A stretch of DNA of 64,000 nt from Diadema setosum (lineage: Eukaryota > Echinodermata > Echinoidea > Diadematoida > Diadematidae), in NCBI GenBank assembly GCA_033980235.1, contig CM067067.1, positions 13,817,401-13,881,400 of the forward strand, read 5' to 3'. Shown here in pieces: positions 25,401 to 35,500 of the stretch; the stretch's first letter is position 1; each line of letters begins with the position of its first letter. The translations under genes were made by a program, and so were the position numbers. The notes under the pieces are model-generated. The model ran no database searches and had not been told where the DNA came from. It worked only from the letters and a program-made list of their open reading frames with translations.

Positions 25401-28400
25401 ATAATATGTCTCTGTGATGGTGTCTTTTTCTTTCAATTTGGAAGTTATATCAGACATGTATACAGTCATGTGTTTGATTTCATTTTGATAACACCTCTTA
25501 CACGTTGGGGAAAGGGGGGCGGGGGATCAGAAATGGATTCAAATGCTGTGTGTTACAGCCCATCAGTATCAAGATGGACAAGGAGGGACATGGACATTTA
25601 CTGACTTAAGAGGGCAGTATTAGGCTGAGAAGTATGGTTAAGGTGATGATAAACTCTTACCAGTATAAAAGTCAGAAATGATTGCAGAGAATGGATGTTG
25701 GAGGGGCCGCGTATATTATGCTGTGCAAGAAAGAAAAAAAGGAAAGAAAAAAAGAAGTTTTCTGTAACTAGTATGATTATGATGATGATAATGATGGTAT
25801 TTTTAGTTTTTTATTGTTATCAGAATTCTTTTTTTTAATTGATATTATTGTTACATAATTTTCATTCATGTATAATCCTCCTTGCAGAATTTCTGAACTA
25901 TGAAGACACAAAGTTCTCTAAGAGCAGGGGAGTCGGTGTGTTTGGGGACAACGCCCAGTCCACCGGCATCCCAGCAGACATCTGGCGCTTCTACCTGCTC
26001 TACATCCGGCCAGAGACTCAGGACAGTGCCTTCAGCTGGGCAGACCTGGTCTGGAAGAACAACAGTGAGCTGCTCAACAACCTGGGCAACTTCATCAACA
26101 GGTACATGAGGGGATGGTTAATCAAATATGGTGTGAGTGTAAATGTTGCAATGTGTGATTTTGCAGCAGTATGCATGACAAAGCAGCACTCAAAACTATT
26201 TCTGGTTGGGCAAATGAGTGAAGTTTTCACAAGTGCTACAATTGAAGTTGACATGGTAGAAGTTACTTTTGAGTTCAAACTTCCATCATCCATCCTGGTG
26301 ACATGGTTTTAAAATACTTAGTTGTGAATTGTAAATACTTTGCAGCTCAGAAATTTTGGTGCATTTGTGGGATGTGATAGCTGTATAAACATTAAAATTC
26401 ATATTAGTCATATATATTTTTTTATCCTGTGAATTTTTATTGGCACCGATGTGTGTCAACAATGAAATGAACAGCATTTGAAATTTGTTTGACGTGATCT
26501 ACCATGAAAATTGTCACTTTTTTGCTACATGCTAGCTTCCTTTCACTACCGGTGGTCCATATTTCATAGTTATGTAATTTGTGGCCATGAGTTTAACTTA
26601 AAACAACGACAAAATATTTTAGTCGGACAACAGTCAATTTCTTGCATTGTGCCAAAGAGCCATTCATGGCAGATGATAAAATAGGGAATGATGTTGATAG
26701 TTTGATGCGAACTGCACTACATGCAAACCATACATTTGCACTGGCTGCTTCACACCAGAAGTTCTCAAAGTGCCATGTCATCTGATCAAACAGGCCGCAA
26801 TCAGGAATGTTTGTGTTTTTATGCGTCCGCCACGAAGTGGTGCCGGAGGCATTATGTTTTCGGGTTGTCCGTCCGTCCGCCCTTCCGTCCGTCCGTAATG
26901 AATTTTGTGGACAAGGTAACTATCGAAACCTGTTGAGGTATCCTAATGAAACTTGGCATGTATGTGTATTAGGGGGTGAAGTTGTGCCTATCAACTTTTG
27001 GGTGCTCATGCTCAAGGTCAAAGGTCAAAAGGTCAAGGTCAAATACATAAAATTTCACTATTTCCACAATATTTATTGAATGCCTGAAGATATTTTCTTG
27101 AAACTTAGTGTATACATGTATTACCCAATTAAGATTCTCTGGGGAAAGTTTGGGTCATGAGGTCAAAGGTCAAAAGGTCAGGGTCAAATACATAAAATTT
27201 CACTATTTCCACCATATCTATTGAATGCCTGAAGAGATTTTCTTGAAACTTAGTGTATACATGTATTACCCAATTAAGATTCTCTGGTGACAGTTTGGGT
27301 CATGAGGTCAAAGGTCAAAGGTCAAAAGGTCAAGTAAAAATATTAAAACTTCTTTTTTTTTTTCTCCATACCTTGGAAAATTGTTCAAGGTATCTTCATG
27401 GAACATAGTATATACATATACTGACTTGAAGTGATTATCTAGAGAATGTATTGTTCATGGGGTCAAAGGTCAAGTGCAACACTTCAAAATGTTACTATTT
27501 CCCTCCTATCATGCAATGCCAGCAGGGTTATTTTTTTTTACACTTCGTGTATGCATACATGTGTAACCTAATAGAAATTCTCTGGAAAGTTTTTTTTTTT
27601 TCTTCTTTTTTTGCCTCAAAGGTCAAAAGGTCAAAGATCAAGTGAAAGTGCTGAACTAACTTTTTTCTCCATATCTCAGAAGTGGCTCAAGTTATCTTGA
27701 AACATAGTACATATTATGCATGTTCTACCTGAAAGTGATTATCTTATGAATTTTAGGGTCAAGGGCCAGATGAAAATGGTAACAGTTTACTATTCAATTC
27801 AGAAATTGCACTTTTTCTCCACACCTGTACCTTGAAAATTACTCAATGCCTAAATGTATGAATAGGTCAAAGTCGAGTTAAAGTCCTTAAATCCCTAGAT
27901 ACATGCTCTCCTATTCATCCAATTAAACCTAGGTCAAGGAAGGTGAACATTCAACACATTTGTGACAAACTTGTCATTTCAATATCTTGCCAATTTTGTG
28001 AAAATGTAATCACACATTGTCCACATGTACTATCTAGACCTATTGGGAAAATCATGCATTATGCAAAGCGACATTTCTAGTTTCTCTACTGGCACTAGCA
28101 AGAATTTTATTCGGCATTCACTTCGTGTGTAGGGGCAGCTGTCTTTGTGGTGAAAAAAAAAAAATGTGACCTTTGAATCTATGTGTACTTGTGACTCATA
28201 CTTATTGTGATTTGTCAAAGAAAAGTTCTGTAAATTCTTTGTGTGTGTGTGATTTTATTGTTGGAATGATTTTTTTTTTTGTTTTGTCAACTGACATATA
28301 GGACATTACCTGCATGTGTAATGTCAAAATATTGCCTCCCGTAAAACCTGAATGCTAATGATAATATTGTCTCCAAAGAAGAAAATCACTAATCAAGCTT

Positions 28401-31341
28401 CTTGAAAATAGATAAGATACAAAATTTGTACTTTCTTCTCATTTTGTTGCAGTTTTCAAAGTACAAATTTAACTACTTGCACAGTTGTCCAGAGATGTGA
28501 AATATAAATGACATATACTGTACAGCAAAGTATATTGGTATTATTCAGCTCTTTGTTGATTGGTATTTGCTAGTGGTAGCGGTATAACTTTTGCAAGTGA
28601 AGTGTTCATGATGATGACGATGACGATGACGATGTCTCATTTTTCTATGTGTTTCAGAGGGCTGATGTTTTTGGAGAAGAATTTCGACAGCAGGATACCA
28701 GAGCTGAAGCTGGAGGGCGAAGACGAGCGACTCATAGCAGAAGTCAACCGCGAGCTCAAGTGCTACGTGGCTCTGCTGGAGAGAGTGAAGTAAGGGTCAA
28801 AGGGCAAAGGACAAATGTCAAATGCTGTCATTGACAGACATTGATACATGGTTTGTTTCACTTTTTTCTACTCACTGACCATGGAAATGATCATAGAAAC
28901 TTCCAGTAGAGGAATATAGTTTTCAAATATTGGCTTTGAAAATAGAATGCGATCAAGCATGAATTAGCTGTAACAAAGGATTTAAATGTAATGAATCTAA
29001 TCCATTAAACTTTGTGACATGCTGCTGAAAAACTGAAGTGTCATATTTCAAACCATCCTAGATTCTCAATTTCAGACAGAAGATAGATGCCAAACTTTCT
29101 GAGTTTCAAACAAACCATGCAAAGTTGTTATTTCTTACTATAAATATTTTTTTGCTAGATTGATCTCAAAGACTGAATTTATCTCGTTTTGATTTCAGGA
29201 TTCGAGATGCTCTGAAGCACATCCTCAACATTTCCCGTCTGGGTAACCAACACATCCAAGCCAACAAGCCATGGGTGCTTGTGAAAGGGAATCCCCAAGA
29301 AAAGTAAGCTGAATTCATTTAAAATCAATGAAGTAATAAAAATGTGAAGAGTATGCAATGATATACATGTATTCATCAAGAAATTGATATGTATTATAAA
29401 TAAATATGTAAGAAATGTAATGATGAAAATATGTCTCGGGAAAACGTGCATAATATATGCATTGAATAATTACTGGTAAATGAATAAATAATACCACACA
29501 TGGGATAAAAAGTTTGACAATCCAGTAACTTTATAAGTTGAGGTTATTGTTTTTTTCAAATTACCTTATCTGTATCTACCCCATGGGCAAACTTGTGCCC
29601 TAACGAACATATATTATGTTGGCCATTGAGTTTAGAATTAAATGGGCTCTACAGCAGTACATTGCCAGGTTCTGGAATTAGAGGAAATTAGTTTGTTGAG
29701 CGTGGAATCAAGAATTAAATATGAATGCTCCCAGTGCCTCAACCCATCCATCAACTCTATGCCCTCTCCCCCACCTCCTGTGTAGACTGCGAGCAGGCAG
29801 CGTGATCAGCCTGGCAGCCAACATCTCCTGCCTCCTGTCCGTCATGCTGCAGCCCTACATGCCCGACACCAGCCGCATCATCCAGGACCAGCTCCAGGCC
29901 CCGCCCGAGGTCAACGTCCTGACGGAGGAGTTCGTCTGCTGCCTGGAGAAGGGTCACCGGATTGGCAAGGTGAGAGACAGGGGGCGAAGATTTGTTTAAA
30001 CATCCTGGGAGGGTGGGGAAACATGGGTGGTCTGATTCAATCAGTCCTCATTCGCTACCCACTGGGGTTCATTAGAAAACCACAAATAGTGCCCGTCAGC
30101 TAAATGTCGGGGAATATGTGCATTAAAGCACACACTCATTGGTAATGGTTGACTACAGTCAAGATTCTTTGGCTGTGTGTGTACTGACATAGAGGTCAGT
30201 GATACAGCTGCACACGATTTGTTATGGGAATTCTCGAATAAATCCAAACCAGGGCCACTTTTCCCGCTCCATGAATCACCTTGCTACAGGGGCTTTAACC
30301 CATGGAGGACGAACTGATTTTGCTATAACACATTATTTACCATAGACACCTGCCCGAGTATACTCAGAACTGGTCTTCAATAGCTTAAAGGTCCTGTTTA
30401 CCTTTGGGATCAGTGATTTAAAAATGTTCAAGATATCACCTTTGATGCATATGTGTAGTTCAGTTATGTCACAAAACATCCTACCATATAAAATGTTTGC
30501 AATAAAGCCTAAAATATAAGGAGATATCAATATCTTTCTCATTAAACCATAACTGTAGATGGTTTAGTCTGGAAACATTTTCATTATAACTATTGTTCAC
30601 ATTTTGTATATTTAACAGTACTTAACATCAATTATACTGGTTCCAATATTTACATTGGTTGTTTCTATCCCTAACTCACATTTTAGAACTATTTTGAAGG
30701 ACTGATTGTGGGTTTTTGTTTTATTGTATAATGGTAAATTATGCCTTTAATACCCCCAACCTCCTAAAGAAGGCATGGGGATGTTTGTCATCATTTACCA
30801 TGTGGTAACTTTGTATTTGCTTACACGAACAGAAGTCTTTGATAGATTTCACTTTCCGGCAGTTCTGTAATTGAGCCATGAAAATCTATCCGTACAGAAT
30901 AAATCTGGATTGTTCAGACATGAGCCTTATCCATGATAGTGTCAACTTTCAGTGCCTAGTAGCAATTACAGGTACAGGCAATTGAGCAGGATAATGCTGA
31001 CTGTCTTAAATGAAGCCTCTCAAATTTGATAATGATTTCCATTGAAGATTTCCTTGACTAAATGACACTGAAGATGACTTTTCAGACACAATTTCTATCA
31101 TCATATGTATGTAATTGAATTATGTTTTACCACAGCCCAAGCCTCTGTTCTCCAAGATCGAGGTCGAACAAGCCGAGGAATTCAAGAAACGATTTGCTGG
31201 AAAGCAGACAAAATCAGTGAGTGCATCTGTCTTTCTTCTGGTTTTATTCTTTGAGTGGGAAAATAGCTGTGCAGTTTTTGATCAGCTGCGCATCATGTAC
31301 TTCACTTTGTGAAGAGTGTAGTATGTTCTGAATTTACTGGA

Positions 31342-31376
<35 letters not shown>

Positions 31377-32527
31377 AATAGCTGTTTGTAATGTGAAAGG
31401 TGTATAGGGGGCTGTATGTTAAGTAGCAACCTATTGGTAACATGTAAAAGTTATCTTAAATCGCAGCCAGCCAACCACATAGCAGAGGTTCTGATATTCA
31501 TTTTATTATTATTCATAACATGTTAATGATACCAGCTATTATCCCTTATAATGAAAAAAAAAAAGTAGAAAAACTAAACCAAACATGAATAAGGGTTAAT
31601 GATCTGAATTTCGTGTTCAGTGGCGCTAACTCCATTTCCATGCTGATCTCACAAGGATGCAAGTGCTGCCAAGCCAAGCCCTCCAGCACAGGGAACAGTT
31701 ACAGCCGCCACACCAGCAACTGGCAGTAACACAGCAACAGCGGCTGGTCCCGCAACACCACAGGAGGTGGAGAGACTGACAGGGGAGGTTAGCAAGCAGG
31801 TAGGACAAAGTCACCGCTGGCACGGCAACCCATTTATTGGATGCGTGTAGCCCAATGCCAATGTGAGAATGTTAAGGAGCAACATGCTCTTTCGTAGCAA
31901 TGTCTGATATTTCTGTCTGTGTGTTTAACATGCTAAGCATTTTGTGTCTTTGATCATGATCAATGATAGTAAAACTAGAAGTATGCTATGGATTTTCTCT
32001 GTATCTAGAGGCACAGTGCTGGCCAAATACCAAATGACCTAAGGATGTATGCACTGCATTGACTTGAAATCAAATCCTGTCTTTTTATACTCTTGATGGC
32101 TTAATAATGCCCGATTTTGTGAGCTGTTGATGGTCTGCCTAATAATTGATGAGGTTTTGGCTATTTTCCATTTTCTGCTGCTTGAGAGAGAGAGAAAAAT
32201 TTTTTTTTTCTTAATTCCCCCAACAAGCTCTACTTTCTCTGCACAGTGATTCTGTATTAATTTTTACCTTTGACCCAGGACAGGTGGGATGATTTCCTAT
32301 GAATTAACATTGAAATGGAATGCAATCTTTCTCTCTGACATCTGCAGGGGGACAAGGTACGCAAGCTGAAGGCTGAAAAGTCAGAGAAGGCTGTGATCGA
32401 CGCAGAGGTGAAGATTCTCCTGGACCTCAAGAAGCAGCTCTCCCTTGCCCTCGGCCAGGATCCCAACGACCCCGCCCAGCAGGGGAAGCAGAAGGGGAAG
32501 AGCAAGAAGAAAGGTGGCAAGAAGTAG
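13328..32527 (+). CDS. MARS1: Methionine--tRNA ligase, cytosolic (19 coding exons)
   Basis: This enzyme charges tRNA-Met with methionine using ATP. In animals it acts in the cytosol and associates with the multi-synthetase complex. Nineteen exons (coordinates in the following entries) join with consistent phases to 2811 nt: 936 residues plus a TAG stop, close to the usual length of about 900. Seen in order: a GST-like N-terminal domain (residues 1-about 220, with [13 protein letters not shown] near 138-150); the class I signature [14 protein letters not shown] (279-292; HIGH equivalent H286-L-G-T289); four CxxC pairs (395/398, 411/414, 424/427, 441/444) that form the zinc knuckles; FDAPIGY; and KFSKS (599-603, the KMSKS equivalent). 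An all-helical anticodon-binding region follows, then a Pro/Ala/Thr-rich linker, a WHEP domain (about 865-917) and a Lys-rich tail. Every catalytic motif is intact. Introns hold many mobile elements but none disrupts an exon. The start is the ATG whose product matches the family N terminus (MKLF). Confidence 0.97.
13609..14188. mobile_element. GC-rich TIR element in MARS1 intron 1
   Basis: This 580-bp element has 17-bp perfect inverted ends, GACCCCGTTTACAGTGC and GCACTGTAAACGGGGTC. The interior is built of repeated CTCGGCCGCGGCCGAG palindromes and further AGTGTAAACG copies, so shorter terminal units are nested inside. CpG-rich text contrasts strongly with the flanks. No clear target duplication was seen. 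It is non-coding; apparent ORFs are artefacts of GC-rich DNA. Confidence 0.8.
15296..15386 (+). CDS. MARS1: MARS1 coding exon 2
   Basis: Residues 35-64: [17 protein letters not shown] onward to NNIC. Acceptor ATTCCAAG, donor CAG|GTGTG. Phase 1 in, phase 2 out. Confidence 0.93.
15586..15673 (+). CDS. MARS1: MARS1 coding exon 3
   Basis: Residues 65-94: [12 protein letters not shown] onward to [10 protein letters not shown]. Acceptor GCCACCAG after a long poly-T tract, donor CAG|GTGAC. Phase 2 in, 0 out. Confidence 0.93.
16295..16437. mobile_element. MITE family D, truncated copy in MARS1 intron 3
   Basis: Shares TTAAAGGG, AACACAT(T)CAGTGAAA, TTGAGGAAAAAC and GTTATGAATTT with the full element at 44961-45537. 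Only one end is present. Its inner end is about 45 bp upstream of exon 4. Confidence 0.6.
16484..16603 (+). CDS. MARS1: MARS1 coding exon 4
   Basis: Residues 95-134: [20 protein letters not shown] onward to KQYIVG. Acceptor CTCCTGCAG, donor GGG|GTATG. Phase 0 both sides. Confidence 0.93.
16771..16856. repeat. GGCAAGY 7-bp minisatellite
   Basis: About a dozen degenerate copies of GGCAAGC/GGCAAGT in MARS1 intron 4. Confidence 0.85.
18199..18477 (+). CDS. MARS1: MARS1 coding exon 5
   Basis: Residues 135-227: [16 protein letters not shown] onward. This is the end of the GST-like domain and the start of the linker. Acceptor ATTTGTAG, donor CAT|GTAAG. Phase 0 both sides. Confidence 0.95.
19044..19150 (+). 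CDS. MARS1: MARS1 coding exon 6
   Basis: Residues 228-262, a charged linker ([20 protein letters not shown] onward) leading into the catalytic domain. Acceptor TCCTGTAG, donor AGT|GTAAG. Phase 0 in, 2 out. Confidence 0.93.
19581..19697 (+). CDS. MARS1: MARS1 coding exon 7 (HIGH-like motif)
   Basis: Residues 263-301. Carries [20 protein letters not shown], the ATP-binding class I signature. Acceptor CTCTCTAG, donor CAAG|GTATT. Phase 2 both sides. Confidence 0.96.
20210..20432 (-). mobile_element. tRNA-derived SINE in MARS1 intron 7
   Basis: On the minus strand, a tRNA-like head has an A-box-like TGGCTCAGTGAGTAGAGC and a B-box GGGTTCAAACCCC. It is followed by a non-tRNA body (ACCAAAAGACGTTAAAAGATG onward). 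The anticodon arm does not form a clean 5-bp stem with a 7-nt loop, so a functional tRNA is unlikely. Boundaries are approximate. Confidence 0.75.
20658..20861 (+). CDS. MARS1: MARS1 coding exon 8
   Basis: Residues 302-369: [20 protein letters not shown] onward through [10 protein letters not shown]. The catalytic-core TDEYGTA stretch is intact. Acceptor TTGCCCAG, donor AA|GTGAG. Phase 2 both sides. Confidence 0.96.
21197..21286. mobile_element. Short palindromic MITE family E, best copy
   Basis: This 90-bp element in MARS1 intron 8 has ends TTAACCCGTTGAG and CTCAACAGGTTAA. It contains an internal GAGTCCCGAGTCTCGGGC palindrome. Related copies lie at 8536-8628 and 30295-30387. Confidence 0.65.
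21754..21955 (+). CDS. MARS1: MARS1 coding exon 9 (zinc knuckles)
   Basis: Residues 370-437, including CEKC, CPLC and CDKC, three of the four CxxC pairs. Acceptor TTCAAAG, donor AAG|GTTGG. Phase 2 in, 0 out. Confidence 0.96.
22319..22761. mobile_element. Tigger/pogo-like MITE with TA target duplication
   Basis: This 443-bp element in MARS1 intron 9 has inverted ends CAGTTGAACCTCTCGTATCC and, at the right end, its degenerate inverse (CGGATAATAGAGGTTCAACTG). A TA dinucleotide flanks each end. CAGT(T/G)GAACCTC ends and TA targets are typical of pogo/Tigger (Tc1-mariner superfamily) derivatives. No transposase is present. Confidence 0.85.
23058..23303 (+). CDS. MARS1: MARS1 coding exon 10
   Basis: Residues 438-519: [20 protein letters not shown] onward, with the fourth CxxC pair and [17 protein letters not shown]. 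Acceptor CATTCCAG, donor AAG|GTTAG. Phase 0 both sides. Confidence 0.96.
23731..23826 (+). CDS. MARS1: MARS1 coding exon 11
   Basis: Residues 520-551: [20 protein letters not shown] onward to WWKNPKE. Acceptor TTCAACAG, donor GAG|GTAAG. Phase 0 both sides. Confidence 0.96.
23848..24236. mobile_element. MITE family B, copy 1 (MARS1 intron 11)
   Basis: Its ends are TTAAAGGGATGGTACAGTA and, degenerate and inverted, AGATCTCTTTAA. It shares TTTTAACTTTTTGCGAGAT, TTATTTGATGAAAATC and CTCATTATCTCAC with the copy at 51517-51910. It starts about 20 bp inside the intron, close to the donor of exon 11. Confidence 0.8.
25173..25201. repeat. (TTTG)n microsatellite
   Basis: A short tetranucleotide run directly before the polypyrimidine tract and acceptor of MARS1 exon 12. 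Confidence 0.9.
25215..25332 (+). CDS. MARS1: MARS1 coding exon 12
   Basis: Residues 552-590: [20 protein letters not shown] onward to SLIAT. Acceptor CCTTGTAG just after a (TTTG)n tract, donor ACAG|GTAAT. Phase 0 in, 1 out. Confidence 0.96.
25888..26101 (+). CDS. MARS1: MARS1 coding exon 13 (KMSKS motif)
   Basis: Residues 591-661: [20 protein letters not shown] onward, with the KMSKS-equivalent KFSKS loop, then the start of the anticodon-binding domain ([14 protein letters not shown]). Acceptor CCTTGCAG, donor ACAG|GTACA. Phase 1 in, 2 out. Confidence 0.96.
26821..28080 (+). mobile_element. HINE/Helentron-like non-autonomous element, copy 1 (MARS1 intron 13)
   Basis: It begins with a hairpin (GCGTCCGCCACGAAGTGGTG then CCGGAGGC), followed by TTATGTTTTCGG, a short CCGT run and blocks of AAGGTCA repeats. 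It ends ...GCGACATTTCTAG. It is nearly identical to the copy at 37148-38531, but about 20 bp is deleted near the 3' end, removing the inverted GGCGGAGGCAT and half of the terminal hairpin. Non-coding. Confidence 0.8.
28658..28789 (+). CDS. MARS1: MARS1 coding exon 14
   Basis: Residues 662-705: [20 protein letters not shown] onward to ALLERV, in the anticodon-binding helical bundle. Acceptor GTTTCAG, donor GAA|GTAAG. Phase 2 both sides. Confidence 0.94.
29199..29303 (+). CDS. MARS1: MARS1 coding exon 15
   Basis: Residues 706-740: [20 protein letters not shown] onward to GNPQE. Acceptor GATTTCAG, donor AAAA|GTAAG. Phase 2 both sides. Confidence 0.95.
29786..29969 (+). CDS. MARS1: MARS1 coding exon 16
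   Basis: Residues 741-802: [20 protein letters not shown] onward, with MLQPYMP, typical of the family. Acceptor CTGTGTAG, donor AAG|GTGAG. GC-rich third positions contrast with the AT-rich introns. Phase 2 in, 0 out. Confidence 0.96.
30295..30387. mobile_element. Short palindromic MITE family E, degenerate copy
   Basis: TTTAACCCATGGAGGACGAAC and CATAGACACCTGCCCGAG recall the element at 21197-21286 in part. It abuts or overlaps the MITE C copy that follows. Confidence 0.5.
30385..30750 (-). mobile_element. MITE family C, copy 2 (MARS1 intron 16)
   Basis: The ends are CTTAAAGGTCCTGTTTACC and ATGGTAAATTATGCCTTTAA. It is a reverse-orientation relative of 4556-4933. Confidence 0.75.
31136..31216 (+). 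CDS. MARS1: MARS1 coding exon 17
   Basis: Residues 803-829: [20 protein letters not shown] onward to GKQTKS. Acceptor ACCACAG, donor TCA|GTGAG. Phase 0 both sides. Confidence 0.94.
31346..31375. repeat. (TG)n microsatellite
   Basis: An uninterrupted TG run in MARS1 intron 17. Confidence 0.95.
31656..31799 (+). CDS. MARS1: MARS1 coding exon 18 (linker and start of WHEP)
   Basis: Residues 830-877: a low-complexity Ala/Thr/Pro linker, then [14 protein letters not shown], the first WHEP helix. Acceptor TCACAAG, donor CAG|GTAGG. Phase 0 both sides. Confidence 0.92.
32348..32527 (+). CDS. MARS1: MARS1 coding exon 19 (WHEP end, Lys-rich tail, stop)
   Basis: Residues 878-936: [20 protein letters not shown] onward to [13 protein letters not shown], then a Lys/Gly-rich tail and TAG. 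Acceptor ATCTGCAG. The 3' UTR follows. Confidence 0.96.
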   Translation, partial: GDKVRKLKAEKSEKAVIDAEVKILLDLKKQLSLALGQDPNDPAQQGKQKGKSKKKGGKK

Positions 32528-35500
32528 GAAAGTGGGAGGACGTAGGCATAGGCCTTTGTGAGAGTCACGGTAGTCCAGATTTTGATACAAAGTTTGATTC
32601 AGATCACGATTTCAGTGAACACTGATTCAGATTCCAGCCACCGGCTGCTGAACACTGGCTGACCAGCAGCCCTAAGGCTGCAATCATGATTTTAATCAAA
32701 ACATGAACGAGAGTCCTGTTTGCATTCAGAATGAAAGATGAAATCAAGCTTTGATTCATGAGTGGATCGGTGATTTTTTTTCCACGTCCTGTCACTTCGG
32801 GACTAGATCTCAATCTTCCAAGTGTCGCATCTCTGCATGCCTTCACAAAAAGTTTCATGAAGTGTGTTTTCTTGCTAAAATTGAGTGTCATTTGTAGGTC
32901 TGCCTGTGTTACATGTGGTGTATCAGTCTATCAATGCCAATATCAAAATTGCAGAAAATGCTCCTTTCTCAGGTAAGGTGTAAAATGACATATATATTAA
33001 TGTTATGTTATTATTTAATTTCTACAAAAGTTACTAAATTAACACTGGAATCTGTTTGCCTCAAGAGTGTGCTTAGGTGTAATCTGTAAGGACACAAAGC
33101 CTATATAGCCAAGATTGTGTTTTTTAGCTGTTGTTTTCCTTGGGTCTGAGGTTGTGATACTGGAGGCGGCGATACAGCTGCACAGCATCCAAACTTTCGG
33201 CCCATGACAATGGATAACTGGGGCACTTCTAAGAAACACAGATATGAATATATGTTTTTTGTATGTTTATTTTTAATTGCACAGAAACATATTTTGTGTA
33301 ATTTATGTGTGTTGATGACATTTGCATTGAAAAATCAGGTGTGATATTGAAGGCTTTTATGTTGATATGATCAAATATAAGAACATATCTCTTAATTTCT
33401 ATTTGATACTTGGTGTATTTATACAAGATGGATTATGTTATATATCATACATGGATAGAATAGAACAAACCCAGAAGATATTGACACATTAAAAAATGTG
33501 TGATTTTATGTATAAAAAGGCATTCTTCTCTGCTGCCATACTTCTTTTAGGTCTGAATAGATCATTTCCAAAGTAATGCATTTAAGTTTTTCCACGACAC
33601 CCCCAAAGTGGCACAGCAAAAACTGATCATGTAATATTACAAATGATGTTGTGTGTATTAACCTTGTCATTATTTTTGCTAACATTCAGCAAAGGGTAAG
33701 GAACAGAGATTCTAGTAAGTTAGTAAACTGGCCTGTAGTTGTATCTAACTATAGGGGTATGTGTTCTCTTGGCAGTGACTTTTAGCTGAGTATGAGTGAT
33801 TGGATATCACTTAACAGTAGAGACAAAGAGAGGAATATCTTTGGAGGATGCTGAGATTCTTGGGTTATCTTCAGGTGGCCTGATCAGGCAACTAATATTC
33901 AAATCAGATCATTTTGTTTCCTTTTAGTTAGGTCAGATACATTTCTTTTGCAGGGCTCCAAAATTTCAGATTAGATTCTAGTGGCCCAGATAAAGGGAGA
34001 AATTTTAGTCCCAAGCCATGCTGTAACCTATGTATTTAAAATTGAAAGTGTGTTATCTAGTACTCTATTCACTTCTCCTCAGCAAACTTTATTCGTGCAG
34101 CTGTGTCATGTTCGTCTGCACTGTGACTGAAAAGTTCTGAGAATATGATGCATGTGCAACTGTATGCGTGTATTCAAAGTAAGAATCTATTGTACTATGC
34201 AGCAGTGTATACAGGATGAACAGAACATATGTACAATTGTGGGATCTTGCTAAGTAATCGATCGAAAAGGTTCGTGCCAGAAGTCGTCTCACCGTGCTGA
34301 GATTGTTATTTTTTCCAGGCCAGAACTTTACAGACTGCTGCCTTATTTTCCGGTCTCCATCAATCGAGTGTTATCAACAAGAGCATTGGAGAAAACAAAG
34401 TGTAGGAATGGACAAATCTTTTCCCGTATTCTTTTTTGGAAAATATGGTCATATTTATGCAAACGTGTGAGCCAGGTGAATCGGGATCGATGAAAGTGAA
34501 GTTGCTGTACTCCAGCACACTCAACATTTATGAATTCAACACTGCGAAATTCTATATCGGTTCTCAATGTACGTGCATGAATGTCTCTGTGTGTGTAAAC
34601 GTGTGTGTGTGTGTGTGTTTACTCTGTAATGGAAATCCTGGCAATGCTGCCATATTCATTGTTTTTGCTTACACAATGCAGATCGTCATACTCGTAATGA
34701 AAACTCTTTGGGATTGTGTGGCTCCTATGTGTGAATCTCGTAGGCACATCGACTGCTAGAAAATTTGCATAGAATTCAGACCTTTGCCGGTGCAGCTCAT
34801 TTCCCTCCAAATATATTGCATTTAATGCAGCATCTATGTATGTCATGTTGAAGGAATAGCAACATCGAAGTTTAGTACTCGACTTATGCAGTTTGTCATT
34901 AAATAACCAGATCTTAAGATACAGTGTATTGCCACTATTTGGACCAAATATTTTGATGTCGGTTAGAACTCATCATGGGGTTGCCCCATTTTTCTTCACC
35001 AAGTTGTTATGTGCACTCTTTGAAGAGTTATGTATTGAAGTGTTGATAAGTGCCCCTACAGAGATTCATTCAAGAAATAGAAAGAGTGCCAAGTCTCAAT
35101 ATGAAGTGATTCTGTGTACACCATGGGCATAATCCACCATTATGAAGATAATCAAAACTCCCCCCATGCTTTGCTTGCAGTGCTTTTAGTTCAATGTAAA
35201 GTGTCAGTAGATTTGGAGCAGTTTTCTAAAATGAATTTTCCTAGTGCAACTGGATATAATTGACGATTTGGGGCTTTGTTTCCTTTTTTTTTCCATAGAG
35301 ATGTGAACTTTCCCTCTTGTTTCACATTAGTTTGTGTGGAATATCTGTGTGATAAGATTTTTTTTTGTTGTTGTTGTCTATCCTAGAGTACAGTGTAATG
35401 GCATCTGGTGTTTAGTGATGGCACTATAGCCCTACAAGACATCTCAAAAAATCCTCATAAAATTTCTTGATCTAGATGGTGATCCAAATCACCCCCTAGA

